Below, piece after piece: positions 28,000-36,471 of a stretch of 64,000 nucleotides of DNA; the first letter of the stretch is position 1, and each line of letters opens with the position of its first letter. The notes under the pieces were generated by a model, which worked only from the letters and a program-made list of their open reading frames with translations, had not been told where the DNA came from and searched no databases. Made by a program: the position numbers and the translations under genes. The stretch comes from Candidatus Sedimenticola sp. (ex Thyasira tokunagai) (lineage in GTDB: Bacteria; Pseudomonadota; Gammaproteobacteria; Chromatiales; Chromatiaceae). The DNA is taken from NCBI GenBank assembly GCA_037318855.1, contig CP134874.1, forward strand, positions 4,465,001 through 4,529,000, given 5' to 3'.

Positions 28000-28300
28000 A
28001 AATACTCGCCACCTACAATATCAAGGGAGGAGTTGGAAAGACATCCACTGCAGTCAACCTCGCTTATCTGGCTGCACAAGAGGGTTACCGGACACTTTTG
28101 TGGGATCTTGATCCTCAGGGAGCCGCCAGCTTCTGCTTTCGCATCAAACCAAAGGTCAAAGGAGGAGTACAGGCCGTCAAGCGACGCAAAAATATACTCG
28201 ACAAGGCCGTTAAAGCTACCGACTACGAGGGGCTGGACCTGATACCTGCCGACTTCTCCTTTCGTAACTTCGATCAGGTGTTCAGCGATGCTAAAAAACC
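27996..28300 (+). pseudogene. ParA/MinD-like ATPase, N-terminal fragment (interrupted by IS)
   Basis: N-terminal third of a ParA-type P-loop ATPase, with the deviant Walker A motif KGGVGKT at residues 10-16 and LWDLDPQGAAS after it. The native sequence stops at 28300 where an IS256-family element is inserted; the frame runs on to a chance stop at 28358. Joining to 29603 restores an uninterrupted protein of 250 residues (reading DAKKPEKQLLK across the join). It overlaps the CHAD gene by 4 bases, so the two were made as a translationally coupled pair. Likely role: nucleoid-associated positioning of a cargo, here unknown. Confidence 0.88.
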
Positions 28301-29594
28301 GAGGGCGTTCAGAATTCTGTGTCAGCCTAATCGGTTAAATATCCAAAACGCCATCTAACCGGCCTTCAAAATATATCGACAACTGGGACCAGAGTCAAAT
28401 TCCAGTTCTGAATCGGCATGGTCCATTTCTTTGAAGCATTCTGGATTCCCATATAGAGCAGCTTCATGAGGCTGTTTTCATTCGGGAAGGCCCCTTGGTT
28501 TTGGTCAGCTTACGGAACTGCCGATGTACAGCCTCAATGGCATTGGTGGTGTAAACCACGCGACGGATGTCCGCAGGGTATTTGAAGTAGACAGATAGAT
28601 TTTCCCACTTGCTGCGCCACGACTTGAGTACGATTGGGTACTGGGCGCCCCAGCGACTCTCCAGCTCGCCCAGCGCCGCCTCTGCCGCCTCCTTGTTCAC
28701 TGCCTTGTAGACGGGCTTTAGATCGGCCATAAAGGCTTTCTGATTCTTAGAGGCAACGTACTTCATCGAGTTGCGGATCTGGTGTATCACGCAGAGCTGA
28801 ACCTCTGTATCAGGAAAGATGCTGTTAATGGCCTCTGGAAAGCCTTTCAGTCCATCGACAGAGGCAATCAGGATATCCTCTATACCGCGATTACTGAGAT
28901 CAGTCAGTACCGATAGCCAAAAGTTAGCTCCTTCACTTTCAGAGAGATAGAGGCCGAGTATCTCCTTCTTGCCCTCCAGGTTCAGGCCCAGCACGGTGTA
29001 GACGGCCTTGCTGCCATAGCGTCCATCCTCTTTGACCTTGTAGTGGATGGCATCCAGCCAGACAAATGGGTAATGGCTCTCCAGAGGGCGCTGTTGCCAC
29101 TGCTTCAGCTCGGGGATGAGCTTGTCAGTTACACTGCTGATCAGTGCGTTGGAGATGCTCAGACCGTAGAGTTCAGCAACATGTGAGGCGATATCCTGGT
29201 AGCTCATTCCCAGGCCAAACATGGAGATAATCTTGCGCTCAATCTCATCAGTCAGGTGGGTCTGGTGCTTCTTGATCAGTTGTGGCTCAAAGGAGCCTGC
29301 ACGGTCTCTGGGGGTGTCCAGATCGAAGCTTCCTGACGTTGACTTGATCGTTTTCCTGCTGGAGCCGTTCTTACGATTTGATGCTTCATCAAGCGCGAGA
29401 TGTGACTCCAGTTCAGCCTTGAGAGCTGCTTCTGTCAGTTGCTTGATGAGTGGAGTAAGGATGCCATTCTTGCCAGTCAGGTCTTGACCGTTCTGCAAGG
29501 CAGCCAGGGCTTTATTGAAATCGAATTGTTCAGACATGTGTCATTCCTATTTTTGCTAATTTTACTGAAATGACACAGAATTTCTAACACTCCC
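28301..29594 (-). mobile_element. IS256-family insertion sequence, second type (1294 bp)
   Basis: Flanked by a perfect 8-bp duplication AAAAAACC (28293-28300 and 29595-29602). The 24-bp terminal repeats are imperfect but share the inner ATTCTGTGTCA block (28301-28324 and 29571-29594). The transposase differs clearly from that of the 797-2181 element. It interrupts the ParA-like gene. Confidence 0.92.
28372..29537 (-). pseudogene. IS256-family transposase, C-terminal frameshifts
   Basis: Mutator-type DDE transposase. The main frame (28464-29537, 357 residues) has VWLDAIHYKV, ASVDGLKGFP, CVIHQIRNSMKYV and TTNAIEAVHRQFRK, i.e. all three catalytic acidic residues. After KTKG the expected C-terminus AFPNENSLMKLLYMG...NWNLTL appears only in another frame, as if one G was lost near 28490, and the terminal SQLSIYFEGRL needs a further one-base shift near 28393. 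The last ~45 residues are thus displaced. The element may be inactive, or the shifts may be sequencing errors. Confidence 0.8.
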
Positions 29595-29602
29595 AAAAAA
29601 CC

Positions 29603-30050
29603 GGAAAAACAGCTACTCAAACTGATTTTTCCCATGGCTCGTGAATATGATCTACTGCTTATCGACTGTGCACCCAGCATATCCCTGGTTGCTGAAAACA
29701 TTTTCTATGCGGCCGATGCCCTTCTTATTCCGCTGATTCCTACCCCTTTTTCTGTCCGCACCTACAACCAGTTGCTCAACCACTTCAGAAAAGCACCCTC
29801 AAAACACTTAAAACTACTTCCCTTCTTCTCCATGTACGATAAAAGCAGATCGTTGCATAGAGACGTGGTAAAAACACTTCCCCGGGAGTTCAAAGAAATC
29901 CTGCGCACCAGCATCCCCTACGCAAAAAATGTAGAACTAATGGGCCATGAGCGTGCACCGGTTGGAGATTTTGCGCCTTTGAGTAAATCGGGATCCGCCT
30001 ATAATAAGCTCTGGCGCGAAGTTCAGGAACAGATGCTAAACGACTATTAA
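29603..30050 (+). pseudogene. ParA/MinD-like ATPase, C-terminal fragment
   Basis: Remaining two thirds of the interrupted ParA-like gene. It contains the Walker B-like segment YDLLLIDCAPSIS, then ADALLIPLIPTPFSVRTYNQ, typical of ParA/Soj proteins, and ends at a normal family position. First internal ATG is at 29634. Without the Walker A half it cannot bind nucleotide alone. The frame has no other damage, so the IS insertion appears recent. Confidence 0.87.
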
Positions 30051-30180
30051 GCGTAAGCGCTCACCAATGTCCTGCTAACCGCAGAGCAGGCCGTTGTGCA
30101 GCACCGTCTACATACGAACGTGACCGCCTTGAACCTAGAAACCGCAGTTGGACGGGTTGAAGTGTGCGTTTGCAGTGGTG

Positions 30181-31566
30181 GAGTTATAGTCAAATCTGGT
30201 GTTTAACCAGTTGAATCAAGCGGCGACCTGATCGACTCCTGTTACCTCAACACCATCTTTAAATTTGATTCCGGTTATCACCTTCGCCAGGTAACCGAAA
30301 CCCCGTAATCGTCTCCACTTCTTCTCGGCACACAGGCCGAGTTTGAACATCATGTGTAGCATGCCGTCACGCGATAGGCAGCCCTTGGAACGCTTGGTTC
30401 GATGGCGGATTGTCCCGAAGGTTGATTCAAATCGGATTGCTGGTCCGAATGCTCTGCCAGTGCTGTGCCGGAAAGTGATAGAAAGCCATCAGTTCCTCTC
30501 GGTCTTTGTGCAGACAGATGGCAGCCTTCGGATACTTCGGCTCATACGTTTTGATAAACAGATCAAAGGCCTTTTCCGCATCGGCCTGAGTCTCCGCCTG
30601 CCAGATGTTATGCAGTGCCTGCTTCGCTTTCGGCTGAGCTGTCTTTGGCAGGCAGTTCAGCACGTTCATGGTCTTGTGCATCCAGCAGCGCTGCTGGCGC
30701 GTCTCAGGATATACTTCCTCCAGCGCAGCCCAGAAGCCCATGGCACCGTCACCGATCGCCAATTTGGGCGGGTTCAGTCCGCGTGACTTCAGCTTCAACA
30801 GTACCTCCCGCCAGCTCTGCGTGGACTCCCGCACACCATCCTCAATTGCCAGAAAATGCTTCTCACCACGCTCATTCACACCGATCACCACCAGGGCACA
30901 CAGCTTCGTCTGCTCTGCTCTCAGTCCGCTGTAGACACCGTCTGCCCACACATACACCCAATGCTCCTTATCCAGGCGCTCCTCACACCAGCTCCGATAT
31001 TCTTCTGCCCAGACCTGCTTCAGACGCGATACCGTGCTGGCCGACAAGCCTGTTGCATCCGGACCCACCAGCACTTTCAGGGCCTCACCCATCTCACCAC
31101 TGGAAATCCCCTTCAGGTAGAGCCACGGCAGCGCCGCTTCCAGTGACTTCGTCTTGCGTACATACGGCGGTACCAGAGCTGATCGGAACGTCACCGGCTC
31201 GCCGGTCTTCGCTCGAACTTTGGGGATCTCGACCGTGACCGGCCCCAATCCTGTCTGCAGTTTACGAGCTGGCAGATGACCATTACGCACCACACCCGCC
31301 TTGCCATCCTCTGTCCGTCGCTCGGTGTGCTCCGCCAACAGCTCCAGCAACTCTGCCTCTACCGCCTGGTAGATCAACTGCTCTGCACCGCTTCTCAGCA
31401 ACTCTGTCAGCGGATCGATAATCGTATCTCGACCTGCCAGCTTAACAACGTTATTCTTACTCATGGTGGCGTATCTCCAATGGTTGTTTTGATGTCTCGC
31501 AACAACAAATCAACCAGATACGCCGCCCTTTTTCAACTACTCAAACACCAGATTCAGTTATAACTC
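30181..31566 (-). mobile_element. IS256-family insertion sequence, copy 2 (1386 bp)
   Basis: Almost identical to 797-2181, with the same 24-bp ends (30181-30204, 31543-31566) and its own perfect 9-bp duplication GCAGTGGTG (30172-30180 and 31567-31575). It is one base longer owing to an extra A near 30430. Two insertions of the same element at unrelated targets within 30 kb indicate recent transposition. Confidence 0.95.
30216..31464 (-). pseudogene. IS256-family transposase with single-base frameshift
   Basis: Second copy of the 415-residue transposase at 832-2079. An additional A in the run at about 30430 (TTCAAATC against TTCAATC) shifts the frame immediately after SNPI, just before the catalytic Glu, so the main frame (30427-31464) is 345 residues and lacks the C-terminus. 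A Val-to-Ala change near residue 45 is one of very few other differences. Could be complemented in trans by copy 1. Confidence 0.9.
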
Positions 31567-31960
31567 GCAGTGGTGCAGGGCAAGGCACAACGACGCGTAA
31601 TAGTTGTTTATGTCCATGGATGGACGGTATGCAGAAAATGCAGGAGCAATTTTCTGCCTATTGCAAGGAGTTGTAACGCCGCCATGTGCCGCTGCAAGCG
31701 TGCAATTCACCCCGTAGCGTGGTTCACCCGGCAGGTGAAAGTGTAAATTGATATCAACGGTTCTCATTTCAGTAACTTAACTTCAGAGTGGAGCGGTCAA
31801 CTGCGGCTTCTAGGTTGAATGCACTACCCTACCTATCAGGTAGAGTGGTACCTCTATTATCAAACCGTTGCTATCCATATCTGTTACGCATAACTATCAA
31901 GATGAACGATGGTGAAGCGGCAGTTTTTTGTTCCCCTGGCCGGCTTCGTCAGCAGCCTAA

Positions 31961-32491
31961 TTACCATAGTTCCGGGTCGTCCAAAGAAGAGACGCAAACT
32001 ATGTTGCTAGGTAAGTTCTCAATAGAAAACTGGTTAAGGATGATCGCCTGCCATCCAAAAGGGTATTGAAGTTTGTATTGCGGAATGAATTTCTCTGCAC
32101 TCTCAGTACTGAAGCCAAACCTGCCGTAATATTTTGGATCACCATAAACGAAGAGGATATTGACTCCCTTTTTCAATAAAGTTTCTATTCCGCTTTCAAT
32201 TAATTTTGATCCGACTCGCTGCTTTTGATAGTCGGGTATTACAGCAAGTGGCGCCAGAATATAGCCCTGCAGCTTGTCATTGTTTTCAATTTTCACTGGA
32301 CTAAAAGCGACGTGACCAACTACAGCATTATCGGTTTCAGATACCAAAGAAATGGTTTGAGGTGTTGTGCTTTCACCAAGCAGATCAATAGCGAGTTTTG
32401 AGACGATATCTTTCTCACTTTCAGGGAAAGTGCACAAATATGTGTTGAGGATATCATCGCGATCTAAACTTGTTGCTCTACGAATATGCAT
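31961..32491 (-). CDS. GNAT-family N-acetyltransferase
   Basis: A 176-residue acetyltransferase resembling the YhbS group. The acetyl-CoA-binding region is seen in LAPLAVIPDYQKQRVGSKLI, followed by VYGDPKYYGRFGF, typical of this subgroup. Substrate is unknown. The gene is visibly richer in A+T than the flanking housekeeping genes, suggesting acquisition. The 251-base gap to the BCCT gene downstream contains a palindrome but no gene. Confidence 0.85.
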   Translation of the reverse strand: MHIRRATSLDRDDILNTYLCTFPESEKDIVSKLAIDLLGESTTPQTISLVSETDNAVVGHVAFSPVKIENNDKLQGYILAPLAVIPDYQKQRVGSKLIESGIETLLKKGVNILFVYGDPKYYGRFGFSTESAEKFIPQYKLQYPFGWQAIILNQFSIENLPSNIVCVSSLDDPELW

Positions 32492-32664
32492 GATTTGCTC
32501 ATCTTACGCCGTAAATAACCTGTCATCTTGAGGGCGCTAGCGAACAAGATGTCAGGTTGATTTACCTTGTATGTGTTATTCATCCGATACTATTGCAAAT
32601 CTACTATTGGATGTTATTTCTTCTTCAACGCCAACAGTATTAATGTTTAGAGATAACTAGGGTC

Positions 32665-32717
32665 AGACCACGGTTTCTATGCTCACATGAGCATGTATTT
32701 ATTTAAAACCGTGGTCT
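32665..32717. repeat. Long stem-loop (AGACCACGGTTT repeat)
   Basis: AGACCACGGTTT at 32665-32676 pairs perfectly with AAACCGTGGTCT at 32706-32717, and the loop contains its own palindrome ATGCTCACATGAGCAT. It lies 26 bases beyond the stop of the BCCT gene and could act as its terminator or as an mRNA-stabilising hairpin, or be a dispersed repeat; flanks GGGTC and GTCCCC add to the symmetry. Confidence 0.6.
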
Positions 32718-32742
32718 GTCCCCTATTGTTTCATGTTGCTAA

Positions 32743-34335
32743 CTAGCCCTTGGAATCAATCTGTTTTCTCTCCATTGCAAGGCCTTTGTAAAGGCTTACA
32801 CACATAAGTATCAACACAATAGTGAATGGAAGGCCGACAGTAATGGCTCCCGCCTGCAGTGCTTTGAGAGCCTCCGCGCCGCCGCCATAAAGCAGAGTGC
32901 CCGCGATCACTCCTTCCATCGTAGCCCAGAAGATGCGTTGCGGAACCGGGGCATCCACCTTGCCACCGGCAGTGATGCTGTCGATTACCAGCGAACCGGA
33001 ATCCGATGAGGTAACAAAAAATATCAACACCAGAACTATACCAAGAAATGAAGTGATCTGTGACAAAGGCAGATTCTCCAGCATATAGAACATTGCAAGG
33101 GAGACGTCCGATATACCGCCAGCCAGCTGGCCCACACCATTGATAGCCTGATCCAGACCAGTTCCACCGAAGGTAGTCATCCAGACGATGGTGACCAGTG
33201 TCGGCACCAGCAGCACTGCGACTACAAACTGGCGGACAGTGCGTCCTTTGGAAATGCGGGCAATAAACATACCGACAAAAGGCGACCAGGAGATCCACCA
33301 AGCCCAATAGAACACGGTCCAGCCATGAAACCAGGTGTCATCTTCACGGCCAAAGGAATTGCTCAGCGGCAGAAGGTTTGCCAGGTACGCCCCTGTCGTA
33401 TCAGCCAGGCTGCTGAATATGTTAAGGCCCTGACCCAGTACCAGCACAAACAGTAACAGGCAGGCAGCCAGTGCCATGTTCACATTGCTAAGCAACTTCA
33501 CCCCACCATCGATTCCACGCACCACTGAGAAAATGGCCACGCTGGTTACGCCCACAATGATCGCAATCTGGGTATTGATGGCGTTGGTGATACCGAATAG
33601 ATGCTGCAGACCACCGGCGGCTTGCTGGGCACCCAGCCCCAACGAGGTCGCCAAACCGAAAATCGTAGCCAACACCGCCAGCAGATCAATGATGTGACCG
33701 GCCCAGCCCCAGCAAGCCTCTCCAAGAATCGGGTAAAAGGCTGAACGTATGGTCAGTGGCATGCCTTTGTTGTAGGAAAAGAAGGCAAGGGACAGCGCTA
33801 CCACCGCATAAATAGCCCATGGGTGCAGGCCCCAGTGAAACATGGTTGCACCCATGGCAGCACGTGCACCTTCCGGCGTGTGTGGCGGCGCGTTGAGCGG
33901 TGTGCCATACCAATCCGTATAATAGGCCACGGGCTCGGCCACGCTCCAGAACATGAGGCCGATACCCATGCCAGCGGCAAATAGCATGGCGAACCATGAC
34001 ATGGTGGAGAACTCCGGGACGGCATTTTCACCACCGATGCGGATACTACCCACTGGAAGAAAGACCAAGGCAATGCAGAATACCACGAACAGGTTGGCGG
34101 CCCAGATGAACAACCAATCGAAATTTCCTATGGACCAAGCCTTTGCGCTGTCGAGCATAGATTTTGCGTCGGCGGGGAACATCAAGGTGCCGATAACGAA
34201 TATGAGAATAAGGCAGGCGCTGATGAAAAAAACCGGATTGTGGAGATCCATCCCGAACATTTTGAGGTTGTCCTGGCCGACTTCGTACTCCGTAGTGTAA
34301 GGGTCGATAGTATTTGTAGCAGCTGTATCAGTCAT
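32743..34335 (-). CDS. BCCT-family betaine/choline/carnitine transporter
   Basis: A 530-residue, 12-helix secondary transporter for quaternary ammonium compounds such as glycine betaine. Family landmarks are GMGIGLMFWSVAEPVAYY, with the Gly-rich GMGIGL typical of Na+-coupled betaine carriers, and the tryptophan-rich WTVFYWAWWISWSPFVGMFI followed by ARISKGRT. Lacks the long C-terminal osmosensing tail of BetP, so is more likely a simple uptake system. Start at MTDTAATNT (34335); an upstream Met would add 11 residues. Useful for osmoprotection in a marine or saline setting (inference). Confidence 0.92.
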   Translation of the reverse strand: MTDTAATNTIDPYTTEYEVGQDNLKMFGMDLHNPVFFISACLILIFVIGTLMFPADAKSMLDSAKAWSIGNFDWLFIWAANLFVVFCIALVFLPVGSIRIGGENAVPEFSTMSWFAMLFAAGMGIGLMFWSVAEPVAYYTDWYGTPLNAPPHTPEGARAAMGATMFHWGLHPWAIYAVVALSLAFFSYNKGMPLTIRSAFYPILGEACWGWAGHIIDLLAVLATIFGLATSLGLGAQQAAGGLQHLFGITNAINTQIAIIVGVTSVAIFSVVRGIDGGVKLLSNVNMALAACLLLFVLVLGQGLNIFSSLADTTGAYLANLLPLSNSFGREDDTWFHGWTVFYWAWWISWSPFVGMFIARISKGRTVRQFVVAVLLVPTLVTIVWMTTFGGTGLDQAINGVGQLAGGISDVSLAMFYMLENLPLSQITSFLGIVLVLIFFVTSSDSGSLVIDSITAGGKVDAPVPQRIFWATMEGVIAGTLLYGGGAEALKALQAGAITVGLPFTIVLILMCVSLYKGLAMERKQIDSKG

Positions 34336-34631
34336 AAGTGCCCTCAGGTTGTGGATACGTAATCTCACTTGTACTATTACGGTGTGAATTATATATAAAT
34401 TAGGGTCAGTATAAATTATGGTCAGATTAAAACTTCACTCACACGTTGTGAGATTGACTATTCATTGATAATTTTACTCTGATCCCAATTTACTAAATTT
34501 ACTACGATTTTTATCAGCCAATATTGATAAGCTGAATCAACAATTGCATCATGATGTTCTATTTTTAGTAGTTCCTTAGCAGGAATATAAATATCGAAAG
34601 CATCTATAATGCTCAGCTGGTGTAGCACGGA

Positions 34632-35843
34632 TTATTTGTGTTTGTTGTTTACTTCTTTTACACATAAAACACTATGTTTCCGATCATAGCTTTCTTCATA
34701 TTCAGACGAATCATTAAAATAGAAATATTTGCTTTCTGCCTTCGACCATACAGTAGAAATAAAATCATGTAGAACATCACCAAAATATTTATTTACTTCC
34801 CTATCGTTTAAGCCAGACGCCATTGCTTCAACTAATAAACTAGCCGTTGGTAACTCCCATTTATTATTACAATGGCTGCTAATATCCTGCCACTCCTTAC
34901 CTTCTACAGATGCTAACTTCCAAGAAGTATGATTTGAATCATTCCATATACCAGTAACTTCACGCTCTCTGACCATGAATAATTTTCCATATTTATCGAG
35001 TATACGGTTGCCATCTCGCTGAACAGTTCCATCATTTTTAACAATTACGCTCTGACCTTTCGGATACAAAGTCTGCAATACATCACTGGCCTTCCATATG
35101 TCTCCGATATGCGCTCCATAATTCCATGCATTCTTATTTTCAGGATCATTGCCACGACTTGCTGGATCCCAATGACCATGATTACCACCGAGAACAACTC
35201 CAACCAAGTCCAGCGTTAAGTTGTTATATATTGGGCCTCCAGAATTTCCGTTGATTACTCCAATATTGTATCTAAGACGCTCATCTGCACTACTGTCTTT
35301 AATATACGCCTTAGAATAACCCTCGGCGTAGATTGGAAAATTGGTTCGCTTATCTGCGGGATAACCAACAGTGTGTATAACTGTAGCCTTTTCATCGGGA
35401 CCAAAATTTAAGTCGCTTGGTTCCAACAGTAATTTAGCAACATATTTTTGCTGTAAAGGGGGGAGAGTTCCCAGCCATTCTATTTCTAGTATTGCATAAT
35501 CTAATTGTGGTGGGGGTGAACTTTCCTTCCAAGTTCCTGGTATATATTCAATGACATTTACCAGCCTGAAGCGCCCGACATTGCCATTTACAGAGCTATG
35601 ACCAATTTCCCCTTCATTTTTTGACCATCGTCTAACGCAATGTGCTGCTGTCAGTATGTGTTTTGGTGATAATGGAATCCCGGTACATTTTCTCCCAATT
35701 TTTACTATGTACGCGGCTTCAGTATCATCAGCAGGGCGACGAGTTTCATGGTCATTTACGAAAAAATCCTTATTTTCAGCATACACTTGACCAGATGCGA
35801 CAATTAGCTTTACCACCAAGACAGCATAGAATATTAACTTCAT
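34632..35843 (-). CDS. Secreted trypsin-like serine protease with C-terminal DUF1566-like region
   Basis: A 403-residue exported protein: signal peptide 1-22 (ending VYA), then an S1/Glu-endopeptidase-like fold with the triad His in LTAAHC, Asp in LDYAILEIE and Ser in GNSGGPI. From about residue 275 a second region (TVQRDGNRILDKYGKLFMV, WELPTASLLVEA, KHSVLCVKEV) resembles Lcl/DUF1566 domains, a module common on surface proteins, though the match is loose. The gene is A+T-rich in comparison with the haem or trp genes, consistent with horizontal gain. Substrate unknown. Confidence 0.85.
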   Translation of the reverse strand: MKLIFYAVLVVKLIVASGQVYAENKDFFVNDHETRRPADDTEAAYIVKIGRKCTGIPLSPKHILTAAHCVRRWSKNEGEIGHSSVNGNVGRFRLVNVIEYIPGTWKESSPPPQLDYAILEIEWLGTLPPLQQKYVAKLLLEPSDLNFGPDEKATVIHTVGYPADKRTNFPIYAEGYSKAYIKDSSADERLRYNIGVINGNSGGPIYNNLTLDLVGVVLGGNHGHWDPASRGNDPENKNAWNYGAHIGDIWKASDVLQTLYPKGQSVIVKNDGTVQRDGNRILDKYGKLFMVREREVTGIWNDSNHTSWKLASVEGKEWQDISSHCNNKWELPTASLLVEAMASGLNDREVNKYFGDVLHDFISTVWSKAESKYFYFNDSSEYEESYDRKHSVLCVKEVNNKHK

Positions 35844-35970
35844 CTCTTTTCCCTGTTTTTAAATATTAAGCTGATATTAATGCGTGCTAACGCCTACCTC
35901 ACTACTAGGAATTAAAAAGCATAGCGTAGCGACGCTTTTGTTTTTCCAGTGGAGGTACTTATTAACGTTT

Positions 35971-36309
35971 TTATGCTAATTCAGGTGAACCAGCCCATTC
36001 ATATACCGTTATAGGGGATGTATCTGACTCATCTCCATTGGCAACCTGAATATGAGTCCAGTTTTCGGCTCCGTGAGTCATATGTCGAAAGTAGAAAGGT
36101 GCTGGCTGAGGTTTCATAGGCCCGTCGCTAGAAGCAACCTCTACATTAAGAAGCAAAATGTTTTCATTAATGCCCTGTGGCTCAGCAATAGATACATTAA
36201 CCATATCTTCAAATGAATTGACCTCTACAGTACCCTCGACCCTCAGAAATTTCGTTTTTGGTCTTTTATCCCAACTAGCTTCAGTTATTTTTAATGATTT
36301 AACACTCAT
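35971..36309 (-). CDS. Small hypothetical protein
   Basis: A 112-residue soluble acidic protein (MSVKSLKITEASWDKRP start) with predicted beta-rich character and no Cys; I recognise no family. The start at 36309 has AAGGAG seven bases upstream, better supported than the longer frame to 36384. It sits between the protease gene and the group II intron in the A+T-rich accessory stretch. Confidence 0.65.
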   Translation of the reverse strand: MSVKSLKITEASWDKRPKTKFLRVEGTVEVNSFEDMVNVSIAEPQGINENILLLNVEVASSDGPMKPQPAPFYFRHMTHGAENWTHIQVANGDESDTSPITVYEWAGSPELA

Positions 36310-36471
36310 ACTATTTCTCCTTGTTGTTTGAACGTTAACGCCCGTGTAATAGGCACGAGCCTGTGGGCGTCCTAATTGATGCATTTGTTAACTGATTGCG
36401 ATCTTTATGTTTATAGCCATAATAAATAATGGGAGTAATCAAGATGAGATAAGCGAGTCTTCGACCTCCAG

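Larger units (their letters stand above)
30132..31816. mobile_element. MITE-like element with 19-bp inverted ends, carrying a nested IS256 copy
   Basis: AACCTAGAAACCGCAGTTG at 30132-30150 is the inverse of CAACTGCGGCTTCTAGGTT at 31798-31816 with one mismatch. Without the nested insertion sequence (30181-31566) and one 9-bp duplication the element would be about 290 bases and non-coding. Its right 159 bases are repeated at 3249-3407. Bases 31817-31960 beyond it hold no gene. Confidence 0.75.

Noticed and set aside
35971..36309. Antitoxin or immunity protein for the neighbouring protease
   Set aside because: No motif supports it; separated from the protease by 127 bases and left as unknown.
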